This document shows positions 11,477 to 24,468 of a DNA stretch of 64,000 nucleotides, piece by piece. The position numbers were made by a program, and so were the translations under genes. The notes beneath the pieces are model-generated. The model did no database searches. It was not told where the DNA came from and saw only the letters and a program-made list of their open reading frames with translations. The DNA comes from Polyodon spathula (Eukaryota > Chordata > Actinopteri > Acipenseriformes > Polyodontidae), in NCBI RefSeq assembly GCF_017654505.1, contig NC_054535.1, positions 44,078,164 through 44,142,163 of the forward strand. Direction: 5' to 3'. How positions within the stretch are numbered: position 1 is the first letter of the stretch; every line of letters begins with the position of its first letter.

Positions 11477-14400
11477 GGATGCTAAAAGCGATTGAACAAA
11501 ACTGTAACCCCTGTATATGATGGAAGCCATGCAAAACCAAGGGGGTGCTGCCGCACCCCCAGCACCCCTAGTTCCAGCGCCCTTGGTAACAGGTTATACA
11601 TCTTCAAGCTCTGTTATACCTAAGGAAGCAAAACATACATTTAAGGTTACAACCTCCTTAAGAAAAGGTACTGTGTTGGAAAATATGCACATGTAACCAA
11701 GAAACAGCAGAACGGATTATCCACTGCAAGTAAACATTTTATGGTGGCCATTGTTCTCCACATTAACTTTATAAAACAAGTGTCATGCAGAATAAGGCAA
11801 ATCTTATCACCAACCAAAAAGAGGTTTGCATGTGGGTAGGATGGCTTCTTTGCTAATTGACACATGTGAATAATCTCTTGCTCAATACATGGGCAGGGAA
11901 AACAAAGCTAACCTAATCTGTCACCCATGCAAAAATGAACCACCTTGCTCATTTAGGCAACTGAATCATTATTGTTGAGAATTTTGCATTATCTGAAGCC
12001 ATTGTCGTAGCAAACTTGGAACCGCCATGGAGATGCAATGACTATCCAGTATGTATCGGTTTAGTGCCATTATGATACCATTGGTATGTCAAAATATGAC
12101 AATGTTATCATTCTGGATACCACTATACCAATATGTAACATGTGTATTTTAGTCATATGTTCCTTACTTTTTGTATAGTTAACTAGTATTGGGACTGCTT
12201 TAATAAATCCACGATTGCACATGGCACTTTAAGATGCTGATAATGCATTGTTTAATTAATTATATAATAGCCAAATGCTGTTGTTATTTAGAATCAATTG
12301 ATGTTTTAATGATTGGTAGCTTACCTTTCAAATGCTGCGGTTATGTCATTGCTTCTAATTGACGCACCTGGTAATGTTTTAGACATTGCACATTGTTAAT
12401 TTGTTAATTCTTTCTATTTAAACTATCTGGTTGATATCTTAAATCATGTAATTGGCAGCTAATTTCCTTGTTTGTCTTTTCGCTATATACAGTATATGCT
12501 TTGTTGGAGAGATTTTTGGAATTGCAGCCTAGTGAGAGAGGGAAACAGCAAGGACAAGCAAGACTGTGGCATGTATCGAAGTCTATGGAAAGAAAGTGAG
12601 AATATTGATTCTGTTTGTTTTCTGGTCGTATAGAAACGGGATTGGTTGTGGTGAGACAATCTATTTGCATTGTTTTGTTGATGGAGAAATGCTTTGCAAA
12701 CTAACAGGTTTTTCTGAACACTTGTGTGTTTTTGTATTGTTATTTAGGTTAACCCATTCACTGCAGGATGGTCGACCTGTCTATGTGATTGTTGGTTGCT
12801 TGAAGTCCGCTGCTCTATCTTTGTGATTCTTCCCTCTCAGCCCAGTTTATTGAATGGTGTAGTTGCTGCAGTATTTTATTAGAATTGTGTTTTTTTAACT
12901 TTCTTGCTAACTTGTTTATCTTAAAGTTAAACATTGTAAACTCTTATATATAGAATAGCTTTTTATCTATGTAGATTCTGTTTAAATCTACTTATTTGAC
13001 TACAGCTCTTCTTGAAGGCTATACCTCCAGGTGGTTTGGGCTGGTACTGCACCCCTGCCAAATTCACAGCCCACTATTTATTATATGGTGTGTTTCATTA
13101 TTATTGGTGTGATTTGTCTATTCTGTTTGGTTTATTTTGTGTATTTGATTGTATTCAAATCAGATGTTTGATTTTGTTCACTATTCTGTGTTATCTGATT
13201 TTGTTTGTTTTGCACTTTTTTATGGGTTAAGCAGAGCTGTGTCTCCAGCCACCCACCCCTGCTGCTACAGCTGTGACTGAAATAAAACCAAGGCTGGCTT
13301 GTATATATTTAAGTATCTGGGTGAGGTTCTGTTTGAATACATTTACCTTGCTTCTGCTTACAACAATGCCACCGCTCCTGCCTCCCAGATCCTTTGCTTT
13401 ACAAACTTTAAACATTGCTGATGTACTGACACAAACCCATGGTCACAGCGGGGCTCAGGGGGCTCAAGCCCCCCCTTAGTCATAGACACGATTACAGTTG
13501 TTTGTTTTTGTATTATTACCGACTACAAATTCGTATATAGTCGTATACATGTACTGTACCAACGCACTGCGGAAAACATCGCTTCCCTTCCACCCAATGA
13601 AACCGTTTTCACGGCTGACCAAATGCGACCAATGAAAACCACATGTGCAAAGGCTAGCTGAAAATGCAACCAATTGAAAGCATGTATGTAGGAGTTACCA
13701 ACGTTTTCCAATTTAGAAAAATACACAGTTTACTTCTAGTTTAAAATTAATGAAAAAATATATAAAATATATAAAAATATATAATTAGCCTTATTAGAAA
13801 ATGAAACATTTGATTTGGTGGTTGAATTCTTTCGAGCGCAACGCTATGGTTACAGCTGAGTACATCATTACTGCATAGAAAGTATCAGAATAAAAGTTAA
13901 AAGCTATTGATAGTCAAAAGTGGGGGCTAAACTGGATGTTCGTGATTTAAAAGTTGGCAAATGCAAATCAATTGAAAGGATGGCTAAAAGCATTTTGTCG
14001 CAACATCTGTGTGAACAAGCAGAAAAAATTAACTGAAAGTACCCTGTTGTACACTCACTAACAAGTTACAGGTTTTATTTATTTGTATGTATTATAATAG
14101 GCAGTGCTTAATTTGCAGAGAGGTGCCGGGGTGCAAGCAATGATAATAATGCCGTCCTTAAGAACCGCACAGTCAAAATCATAACACTTTGAAAAAGTAT
14201 TGCACGTACTAGCGTTAGATGTTTACATTTGCGTATTCTACATCTTATACAAAGCAGTGGTACGTGCAGAAAAATTAAAGGCAACCGCAGGAGAAATTAC
14301 ATTTAAAAAAGCCTGTATACACGTGTGCCCGCAAGAACTTGCAAACTTGATGCAACTGTGTTCAGAATTTAAAAAAATAAAGCATTTAATGGGATTTTTA

Positions 14401-15178
14401 ATTAGGGTTACCGGGAATATGACTGCACGGCCAATGTTTTTGGGGCTAAGACCCAGCACCAATTAAGCACTGATAATAGGTTACGTTAAGTGTTTGCAAT
14501 CTGTTACTTTTACCCTGCTCTAAACATTGATTGCCCGTTCTCATCTAGCAAGACTGCATAATTGAAAAGCTTATATTAAGTTTTCACTATGATATACCTT
14601 ATTAACCTCCTAGTTATGTGTTTCTGGATGTATTGCTTCCCTTTTTGTAATATTTCAGGCCCACGATAACATGAGTTTGATTGTATAGTACTTGATTTTC
14701 TTTTTTTTCTTCTGTGGGTCTCGCTATATTATGGCCCTCGATATATTGCGATTTTATGTAGCCCCCCATGTCATTGGTTTGGGCATGTCTCACTACATAA
14801 TATGGAATGATGCAGAGTTGTGAAATTCTAGTTTATAATGGTAAGGTTATGGTACCAACATACTGCAATAGATTAATGTACAAGAATAATTAGTTTTTTA
14901 ACATTGTGATACCAGATTTTACCAAATAAATAAAACTAGGTTATGTCTGGATTGTGACCTAATGGTTTGTTTCTTTAAGGCTCTTGTTGCTATGACTACT
15001 ATCAGTTAACTGCACAATTACAAACATTAACTCAGCACGCTGGTATTGCTGGGATCACAGGACAGACAGTGGCCAAATCCCTTTAGTGACAACACAAAAC
15101 CCTAGCAACAAGCTTAATCATCCTAATTTTTAATGAAAGAATACCATGCAGCAGTAATGACACATTGTGGTACTACAT
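11477..15178. other. Intergenic, no gene seen
   Basis: No supported coding region. A T-rich block at about 13,030-13,400 includes an AATAAA and a GC-richer tail, which loosely resembles LTR R/U5 organisation, but no ends could be drawn. The rest is AT-rich. Confidence 0.4.
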
Positions 15179-15512
15179 TGTGGCAGGGCAGAAGCCCTGC
15201 TGCTGTAAACAGCATGTGGGAATGTAAGGTTGGCAAGGATGGGGGTGAATCTATCCCTGCCAACAATCGCATCAATCCTTTGTCTGGTAGAGGAGTTTGG
15301 GAGTGAGTGTTTGTGCTGTGATTTTGTGTAATGTTTTTAAACTTTGTAGTGAAGGCTTGTTTTGTTTGAATCTTTGTTTTGGCCCTTGTGCCGTGTTTTA
15401 TTTGTTCCTGTGTTTTTGTTTAATAAACTGTGTGCTTTAAAACTGCAGCTTTCTGTCTCTGGGTCTATTTCCTGTCAGTAACCAGCCTGGGCTGTGATGC
15501 TACCCTGTCACA
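15179..15512 (+). mobile_element. Solo LTR, 334 bp
   Basis: It starts TGTGGCAGGGC and ends CCCTGTCACA. It contains TTTTGGCCCTTGTGCC, AATAAA (about 15,421) and CTGCAG followed by TCTGTCTCTGGG, all in the same order as the LTRs at 48,828-49,245 and 50,579-51,002. It is therefore a relative of that family. Its first bases can fold as GCAGGGC-AGAA-GCCCTGC. Flanking bases do not give a clean duplication. Confidence 0.8.
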
Positions 15513-15588
15513 TATGTCATAGCTCTGGGGCATAATAAACATTTATTTCTGCTCCAATCAGGTGTGGCATCTCGGTGCTGTGGGTGGG

Positions 15589-15963
15589 CAGCGGTTCTCA
15601 ATAATGCAGTAATTCTACACAAGTCCACATATTTATCTGGAAAACCATGCTTAATGAAGCAGAGACCCAGTGAGAGTTCAGTTCTCCGTGACAATTTACC
15701 CTTGTTCAGTACATAAAATGTATCAGTTTGTCGTGTGTGGGGAAAAAAGTGATTGTGCAGGTACATCTAAAAAAAACTAAAAGTTCAGAAATATAAAGGA
15801 AGTTATTGGCACTGCAGATCAGCACCATCCTCAGTGTGTCGTCTGTGGTGATGTGCTGGCTAATGACAGACTGTTCTTTTATTAAAAATAAAAGTACAGC
15901 TGGAGAAACTATTTTTTAAGTAAAGGTGAGGCATGATTCAGAAAAGTTTGAGAACCCCTGCTG
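15589..15963 (+). mobile_element. Non-autonomous hAT element containing part of a BED finger
   Basis: The ends are CAGCGGTTCTCAA (left) and the complement of CAGCAGGGGTTCTCAA (right), a hAT-type inverted repeat pair. At about 15,814-15,873 the + strand reads PQCVVCGDVLAND, the start of the same BED zinc finger found decayed in the hAT copy at 6,685-8,231, so this 375-bp piece is an internally deleted relative. No convincing 8-bp duplication is visible. Confidence 0.6.
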
Positions 15964-16299
15964 TAGAGCGTGGCCCTCATTTTGTTGAGTACTGTTTGTC
16001 TTTGAGTGACACTAAGGCAATAAAAAGCAATTTGATTTAAGTATGTTCCCTGGTTCAAGTGTTCTATTTGAGGATTTAAGCTGCTAACTCCCTATGCTTA
16101 TCTTGCTGCAGATTTCATAGACAGTGTACCTAAAATGCACTGCTTGTCACCAAAAACATTTCTTACGCCGCCAGCCCCCCCCCCCCTTAAAATTCTGCTG
16201 ACTTCCCTGACAAGCAGTTCTCTCTATATAAGCAAACATGTATGTGTAACTTACAGACTCTTGTCTGTGAGATGAGAGAGGTAATTTTTTTACATGTTG
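15964..16299. other. Intergenic, no gene seen
   Basis: A short C tract lies at about 16,175-16,187. Nothing else is recognised. Confidence 0.5.
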
Positions 16300-17362
16300 C
16301 ATTTAATTTACACATTGTAATGTGGACTGTTATTACAAAGATGATGCTATGAGATGCAAACTGAAGATTCCACTAACTGTGGCTGAAGAAACAGATACTT
16401 GGTAAATATCACTGTCTAGTACTGAGAAACTAGATTCCTGCAATCACCACCAAGCTGACAGACTTGATCTTTTCAGGCATCCAAGTCAAAGGACCCTGTA
16501 ATAAAGATATCTTGATTCTCCTGACCTACGCTCATTCTGTATGCAAACCTAGAGCTGGCTGATGAAAACTGACCTTGAGCAGTACATTAGTGGGGAAAGC
16601 TATACATAACTGATTTGGTGACAAGATGTGCCAAATTCTTCCAGCCTATCACAGCATCACAGGTTGTAATACAACTTTCTATTTGGCATTGGTAAAGTGA
16701 GGCCACTGACAAAGATGGAGAAGCTGGGAAAGTGTAATCTCTTTAATCTGGGCACATCGCTCTCCTCAGCGGATGACATCACAGAGGCTTACATTTTCTT
16801 CAGAAGCTGCATGTATGCTGGAATTGAAAACAAGACATTTGGTAGCACAAGGATCAGGATGTATGAGAAACTGAAGGTGAAATCTAGTTTTAATCTGCTG
16901 CCAGATGACAGGGGTACTGATGAACACCTCAAGAGGAGCGACTAGCAATCTTTAAGTTGTTATCAGTGTCTGAGACAAAACATTACGTACCCATCCATTG
17001 AAAACAGAGGATGGGAATAAACCATGGAGGGTAGCCAGCTGATAAGGTTGTCCTCAGTTTCCCCTAAGCCTTATGATAACAAACAAAAAGACAAAGACAA
17101 CATCAGGTAGATACAGGTTTGAATTAGTCATTTAGTCAAACTACCCTTCTGATATATAGGTGACAATGGTTATGATGCAAACCGTGACGAGACGAGGGAC
17201 AAGGACCAGCAAAGCCGTAGCCACAGTGAGAACACAGAAACTAACTGTCCAAGAGAAGACGAGACTTCAGAAAGTGAAACCAAAATTCAGGAAGACAACA
17301 GTTCAACCTGTTCTGATAGCTGCGATCAAGTTCACTCATGTGACTCACAGACAGTGATTTAG
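16300..17362 (+). pseudogene. Decayed transposon-derived gene with a TGC[DN]T-type motif
   Basis: Translations in shifting frames recover ordered blocks. These are DILILLTYAHS (about 16,510), HSITGCNTT (about 16,650), then an unbroken frame over 16,697-16,945 with MEKLGKCNLFNLG, RIRMYEKLKVKSS and DEHLKRSD, and ENRGWE about 17,000. A further open frame at 17,162-17,362 is acidic, ends in a Cys-rich tail and reaches a stop. The order DILxLL, then H-x-x-TGC[DN]T, then G-x-GK, resembles a large family of uncharacterised, probably transposon-encoded proteins that are abundant in fish genomes. The family assignment is from memory of the motif only. Multiple stops and frameshifts before 16,690 show it is not functional. 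Confidence 0.5.
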
Positions 17363-17939
17363 ACAGAAATTTATAATTATCACTGAACTGATCTTGATAT
17401 AGTATCAAGTTAATGTTGTGTAGAGCTCCAGCTCCAGCTCTCTTGGGCAGCTAACCACTATGCTAAAATCAAGGGCCCAGACTCATATTTGACATGTGTC
17501 ACACGTGACTAATTAGTTGGGATTGTGCACAATATGTTTTGCTTTTATATTTATTATATTTTTTTGGTTTCATTTGCAGTTGTTATATTTTACACTTTAT
17601 TTTTGTTCGTTGCCCGAATGGTGGCACTTTTGTTGTTTATTCTGTATTTTTGTTATGTATTTATTTGGAAGTGTGTGTTATTTGTACGACAGCATGGGTG
17701 AATAGAAAGAGAAATTAGTCGGATTCCCTAGTTCCAAATGCAGCCAGGTGTTTACCATTTGCACCAATTAACTATCGTTGACAGTCCATTTTAAAATGGA
17801 ACCAAAAGTACAGGAAGAGGAGCATGTGGTTCCAGGGGGAACTGAATGGAGGACACAAGAAGTTGGCAGACAGAACTGGCCATTCAATTTAATGAAGCCA
17901 GTAGCACGTGTGGAGCTGGCCTGAACATAAATAATGGTA
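17363..17939. other. Intergenic, no gene seen
   Basis: No supported gene. Small open frames on both strands have no recognisable domain. Confidence 0.5.
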
Positions 17940-18402
17940 CATTGGGTGGTGCCTCCAGTAAATCCACTCCGCGTGGAGTGCAGGATAAGCCCTATAGTCT
18001 GGAGATCGGTGGCTTGTATATCACTAGTTCCCAGGGGGCTGTGCACAATTGGTTGAGCGCCGTCCAGGTTGGGAGGGCTGAGGTCCGCAGGGTAATCCCT
18101 GGTTCACTGCGCACCAGCGACTCCTGTGGCCGGTAGGGCGACTGCAGGTCTGCTGTGGAGCTACTCAGATCTATGTTGTTCTATGTTGTGCCACTATAGG
18201 TCTGATGGCTTCGCTGTGGACCTGCAGTGCGAAAAAAAAAAAGATGGCTTGGCAGGGCAAGTTTCAGAGTAGGCGTGTGTCTGTCGTCATTTCGTGAAGT
18301 CGGCGTGGGGGTTGCAGTGGTGGACCAAGATCAATACATACAATTGCCAAATTGAGGAGAAAATGGGGTAAAAAATCCATTGGCAACGACTAAATGAAAA
18401 AT
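17940..18402 (+). mobile_element. tRNA-derived SINE, copy 1
   Basis: The segment aligns block by block with the better preserved copy at 53,590-54,060. Shared elements are CCCTATAG-CTGGA in the head, CACAATTGG and CGCACCAGCGA in the middle, and a tail of GGAGAAAATGGGGTAAAA and TTGGCAACGACTAA. The tRNA-like B box is degenerate here. Confidence 0.65.
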
Positions 18403-20821
18403 ATTAATGGTACATTGTAAACATTTAACCTTTACTAAATGTTATGTTTAATTAAATTAAATACCAATTTTAAATATAAATTAAAAGTCAACCAATACAC
18501 GTTAATGTTTACTAACACTGTTTCATAGGGCCTAACTCGGGTGGCACAGGTAAATCAGTTACTTGAATTATAATCGTAATACATTTCCAGTTGTTTTATA
18601 CTAAACTTTTTCTTCGTAAGAAATCCAAGTTACAATCCAACGTGTGTCCAAAAGTAAATGGTAGCCTCTTTTGTTAGGACTTCTTCCCAATGTAAAATAA
18701 AAATGCCCTCATTGGAGCATAACAATAAAATTCTGCTTTTATTTCAATGTATATTAAATAAAGTGCTTTATGTACACATGTGTTTGTGAAAGTCAGTTAC
18801 AGTGTGTATCATGAATAATGGGTTGCAAGCTGTGATAGGCTACAGTATAAATAAGGTGTAAAAGATGCGTTCTCAATTAAAGGGCATTTCTATGTACAGT
18901 TTATTTGAAAAAAAAAAAAAAAACTAGCCATTGCTATGTTACTGATGCACACACACAGTGAGCTGTATGATAGTGAGTGACAGTAGTACAGGCAGTTCTC
19001 CCTCGATGAATGTGAGTTGCAACCAGGATCCATGAAAACAGTCTGTATTAACAAAGTACAAATACCAAAATAAAAAGTTGACTTTAGGTAATAAGTGGAG
19101 GAGTGGTGCCCCACCCCTCAAAAAAGTACCAACACCCCATTCCGTTCCGGGTCCACTACACCCCTGGTAGCTTGTGTCACACAGCGGAGCCATATCTACT
19201 TTACATATGTGTACACAACTGAGTGAGTCAAATCAATCATTTACACTCATTTGTAGGTACTTAAACATTGTTTTTGATGTAGCATGTTGGAATGTAAGTA
19301 AATAAAGTTGTGAACTTTGTGCTGCATACATTGTTACTTACCTAATACATCATTTGAAAAGGATTAAAATCACATCTTTCCAATACAGCTTCGTATCCAA
19401 GCCTATACTTCCTATCTGTGTGAAATAATGTATTCCAGATAATGTCTTTTTTTAAGAGAATATTTTCTTCCTGTGTGGAGTTGAAACATACACAAATTCT
19501 GAACGACTCCACTCAGCTAATGATTATGTACATGTTAAAATGTAAAACACTTTGGGAGAAATGACTTCCAATAATTGTAAAGTATGATATTTTCTCCACA
19601 TAAATCTGCATTTTCAGAGCAACCTGTCACGTTCGAGTCTTATGAAGGTAAAACTCAGGAGGGAGCAGTACTTCTAGTGGGTACATTTTCATGCACTGGG
19701 CCCGAGCAAAATGAATACACTGAACCCACTAAACATTATGAGAGACAAACCAATACTTGTATTTAGGATAACAGTCTCCTTTGAAAGACTGTATTTAATG
19801 AAGCACAATAGTGATAATATTACAACATTTTTAACCATGTTTTTTTCCTAAACTCTTCTTTATTAGAAATATTACTGCCATAATAATACAAGTGTTTCAT
19901 GACTTAAGTTTCTAACAATGTTTTATCACGTTTGTAAAATATCATATAATTATTACAGAACAATCGAATGAGAAACAATTCAAACCAGGTACTGCTTTCA
20001 GTCAGGCACACTAATCTAACTAAACCACCTTACATCATGGCTGTATTAATTCTACTCATACTTAAGACATCTACAGCTCAGGCAATGAATATATGCTTAC
20101 CCTCCTCTTTGAGGTGCAATTGATTGAGAGCGGCTTAGTGAAGTCAATCAGTAGGTGAAGGCTTTTCAGGCAGAGTGAAATCAGGATTACACTACAGAGG
20201 CTGGGTTCAAATTCTCATGAGCTCAATTGAGGATCAGAGGTCAGAAAAAGAACACTTTGGTATCATTTGACTAAAGTTTTTATGTCCAGTTTTTGCCTAC
20301 CCACCATTCTTGACGTCACCACAACCCCCCTGCTCATGCAGTGTATTGTTACAATGTGTCTGCTAGCTATCATGCGTACCTAAATGTTTAGGTTCATCCT
20401 ACAAAATATTTAGCACTTTCAAGCAAAAATGCACATCTACTCTAAGTAAATAGAATTATAATGCATTAGTTTAAGTAAATATAAATCATAAGCTCATCAC
20501 AGTTAATGAATAAATTTAGCATGTTAATAATATATATATATTGACTTAACATCTTCACAGAAAATAAACTTTAGCCTACTTCTTTAAAAACCTGCCTCTA
20601 GCGAGCAATACCGCCAGACCAAACAACACCCTGACCTTTTGACCGATAAAAATACACTGTCTGGATGAAAAGGAAAAACAACTATAATTCATTTTCCAGA
20701 GAAAAACCGGTGCTAGTGACCAAAAACATTTATTTATTTTTAATTATAGAAAATGCAGTATGCAGCTATACTTTATGATTAGAACTATTTAGTAGCATGC
20801 AAGCGAGATCTTCTCTTCAGG
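18403..20821. other. Intergenic, no gene seen
   Basis: AT-rich. Short A and TA runs occur at about 18,908-18,922 and 20,530-20,540. None of the small open frames shows a domain or splice context worth calling. Confidence 0.5.
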
Positions 20822-21461
20822 TCAAGAGGGACCCCATCTTTTTCTGTTCTCCTCTTCTCCCTCAAACAGCAAGGTCGGTCCCAGGCATCCAGTATCGTGC
20901 ATCACAGGTATGGTGGTCTCTCTCTCTGGTTGGCACCTGTAATGTACTGCAACTCCCTCAGTAAGCTCCCTACACTGCAGGTATACCATGCTTCCCATGG
21001 CGCTCCAGTCTACTGGTTGTTTACACTTAAGGCAGATTGCTCTCACTATTTCCTTTCCATTGAAATTAACCACTGGGTCTCCTGAACTAACCTCAGTACA
21101 AACACACCTTCCAGAGGAGCAAACTGTACAAACTCTCTTTTGAAACGGGGCCTGTCTTAGCTGGCACTCGTCACAACAACGATCGGGGTGTCTACACTAA
21201 TCTAGGCACACCATGGGCCAATTTAATGTCTCTTATATAATATGGACTTACCTCCGTATCTGCCACTTTCCACACCTCTGTGCTGTAGTCACAGTCAGTA
21301 GGTATTTGCAACAACAGATTAGACAAGCAGCTTACCAGAACATCTGTATTTATTTCATGTATTCTCCACACCATGCCAGACTCAAGGGTTTTGATTAATT
21401 TGATTGGTGACAAACCCAAACGAAGGCATGTTGCACATGTTACACAGTTTGCACAGCTATA
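20822..21461 (-). pseudogene. Unrecognised cysteine-rich reading frame, broken once
   Basis: Two minus-strand open frames abut. The upstream one (21,461-21,192) contains CANCVTCATC and then a non-repetitive stretch ending at a stop. The downstream one (21,196-20,822) is open for 124 codons and holds 13 cysteines, in groups such as CCDEC, VCTVC, RCVC and ICLKC, ending in an acidic GEEENRKRW tail. The frames overlap by five bases, so one small indel would explain a single ancestral protein of about 210 residues. A TATAG lies just before the first frame and ATTAG just before the second, so splice acceptors are also conceivable. The paired cysteines suggest zinc binding. No family is recognised; it may be an old transposon or viral relic, or a lineage-specific gene. 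Confidence 0.4.
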
Positions 21462-22856
21462 TTATTTGTTGTTTATTTATTTTAAAATATAAGAACTATA
21501 TATAACATAGAAAATTGTTGTGTTTTCTCTTTCACTCACTCCCTTGCTCCATCATCACTTGTTGTTCCATTTTCCTAATGGGATTGACAGCGACTGTCTT
21601 TCAAATAAATCTTCCCTTACCTGGTTAGTTTGAAACGCAGTCACCCCCATCTGCGCCATCACAAAAAATTGTTCAAAGCTAACATGCAAATGAGGCCCCA
21701 CCCTGAAAGCTATGCCCAGCACTAATGCAGGCTGTAAACGACAAGGCAAAGTAGGCCTATGTCACCAAAACGGCATTGCAGGGAAAAGACAGTTTGCTCC
21801 CGTTTGCACCAGATTTTTTACATCAAAATCAGAGGCATTCTGAAACTTGCAGCAGCCATTGGTTCATTGTGAGTAGTCCAGACCCAATGAGAAACTACAA
21901 TATCATCATCAATGGGTGCTAAGGAATACAACATTTTAAAAATAAGGTACCCTGGTGCTAAAATCTAAAGCCATAATGCAAAATTTGCACCCCTGTATCT
22001 TAGTAGTAGTAAGTAAGTAGTAATACCCTGGTACCTTCAGAGTGTTATATTGTATTACATGATGTACCATGATCTTTATTTTTAACAAACTGTACATGGT
22101 GACAAATAAGAGCCTCCTGGATTTATCTTATGTGCATTTTAACTAGTAAATCATAATAGTTCATCACACAATTTCATTATGCAGGTGAGAGTAAGGCATG
22201 ATATAACTAAGTTTTCTTTAACTTACTCTTGTATCAGATACCATAAATAACTATTTAACGAAAAGTACAGCATGTTGAAATTTCCACTAGTGTGGTCTTA
22301 TTTTGAAAAGACAACTTGCTGCCATCCTCCATGATAATGATATGCTGTGTTGGCTAACTGATATATGTCCTTAGAATCTTTGTAACTGCATCGCAAAAAC
22401 AAACCAAACAAGAACACGTCATCAGCTATAAACAAAATGTCGTTTAAAGTAAATTTCAAACTTTTTAATAAGATGTCAGTTGAGGAATGACTAAATCAAA
22501 ACATCCCGGAAAATCCGAGCACCTCTGAGATGTCTCCAGGCGGTGTAAGTAGTACAGAGGGAAGTACTGTCGGACAAACTGAAAAACATACCAGCAGTAC
22601 TGCTAGCAGTGCTAGACAAAACATACATTTTGAGGAAATCACTGATGGAGTTTAAATGAATATCTTTATGAATAATTGTATGCAACCTTACGGTATATCG
22701 TTATATTTCTTTGAGAGCTGAAATATTCAAATGTTCAATTACCAAGGAAAAGACTAATTATTATTATTATTATTATTATTATTCTATATTATTATAATAT
22801 CAATGATATAATGTTAACGTTAGGATAAATGATAAAAGTGCTTTCGTAATTTATGC

Positions 22857-22905
<49 letters not shown>

Positions 22906-23753
22906 GTTTCACAATCTTTTGTTCTCTGTTTATTCAAATAAAAGTATACAGTTTTAAAAAGTACTAATTTTATAGAGAAGATGGTTATTTTGGGGGAGTA
23001 TATTTATAGAACGTGTTTTAGTTTTATAGTTAATTGTGCTGTAACGTTGAAGTGAATAAGCAATAAGACCCTCCACATCATGCATTACCAGGCATTGTAC
23101 GAGCGTTTGGTTGTAATAGCGCCTCGACTTTGTCTCGGGCCCCATTACCCAAACAGTCGTATAATCCCTGGCAATGCCCTCTGTGTCGGGTCTTATTGCT
23201 TACATTTGGTATAAGATATATTTATGCCATTGTGGGCATTTCTTTTTAGATAGTGAAGATGTATACTCATAAATTGAATTATATCTAGGCCTTTTATTTT
23301 CGCAATATTACATTCAACTAAGTGTAGCAAAATATTCTGGGCGGCCTTTTTGCTTTCACTGTGCAATTGACTTGTGATACTGCTTTAATGGAAGATAATA
23401 AGGTGGAGAATGTTAGGTAAAAGTTCAAATTATTGTGATCCAGTAGTGTATAAAATACATTTTCCTTTTTTCAGGTCTGAGTACAGCTTCTACTTTAACT
23501 ATGACATGCTGAGACATATGCAAAACATCATTTTTACATAAATTCTGTATTAGACTAATTATGATGCCACAATTTATAGTAACACAGTGATTAGGCTAAG
23601 TGTCAAATCTTACATGCAGAGACAACATACCTGGGATAAACATTGATTTTATTTAAATATTTCCAATTTATTTGATATGATTCTAAATAATTAAATATTT
23701 CAAATAATGTTGTGAATATTTATAGATATTCAAATATTTCTATTTCTATTTCT
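21462..23753. other. Intergenic, no gene seen
   Basis: It contains two trinucleotide arrays (listed separately) and otherwise AT-rich DNA. A small minus-strand frame at 21,555-21,749 is followed by stops and has no recognised domain. Confidence 0.5.
22758..22903. repeat. Two (ATT/AAT)n microsatellites in opposite orientation
   Basis: ATT repeats occupy about 22,758-22,784 and AAT repeats about 22,857-22,903, separated by ~70 bp of AT-rich DNA. As inverted triplet arrays they could pair. Confidence 0.9.
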
Positions 23754-24076
23754 GACATGCCCTGCAAACCTGCCAGTTCGCGCCAGCAGGAATAAGGACC
23801 ACCAATCATGGGCATGTAGAGTCCCCAATGTAAGTGAGTGGCTGGGTGCACAGGAGGGGAGGGGGCCGTGCCTGCCTGTGGTTTGTGGGACGGGTGGAGT
23901 GGCGAGAGCTGAGCAGGCATATAGGAGCTGATGAGAAGTGAAGGGAATACCGTTGTTATTATAGACTGGGTTATGGTTATTTTGCACCACATTGCACGTT
24001 TATTCTTCTATGTTTTATTCTTTTAATAAACCATTCAATTCACAAACCAAACCATCTTGGCAAGCACTTCATTACA
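23754..24076 (+). mobile_element. Probable 5' LTR of Gypsy-type element 1
   Basis: It begins near TGACATGCCC, carries AATAAA (about 24,025) and ends ATTACA at 24,076. The next bases align loosely with the primer-binding site following the LTRs that end at 26,204 and 49,245 (TTGGTRTCAG...GGG type). The left end is uncertain. Confidence 0.4.
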
Positions 24077-24468
24077 CTGATGTTTTCAGAATTGGGCTGG
24101 AAAACAAATTCTGGAGCGTGAAAAAGGAGCCGGGAGAAGGGGCGACTGAAACCAGCTCACCGCAACTGCTCGGGTGGAGGGCGACAGTGGAAGAGAGGAG
24201 TTTCCGAGACTGGCTCTGCCTCCCGACCCTCATCCATGAACAGCAGTGAGATTGCTTGGCTTAGCTCCCCCCTGCAGCCTGCTTCCAGCTGCCAGTGCCA
24301 GGGGGCGCCCAGCCCCACAGCCGGGGGATCATGGCACAGCTCCCCCAAGAAGCAGCTGATAGCGCCACCCTGCTTCCTCCTGCCGCCTGCTGCCCGCTTC
24401 TGGTTTCATCTAGGGTCCAACCCAACAGCCAGAGACTGGCCTAGCTCCCCCCAGAAGCCACTGACTGC

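Noticed and set aside
16697..17362. A spliced host gene joining 16,697-16,911 to 17,160-17,362 through GTACTG...TATATAG in phase 1
   Set aside because: The junction keeps frame, but the upstream frame continues past the supposed donor with DEHLKRSD, which fits the transposon-derived family better, and the sequence 5' of it is full of stops.
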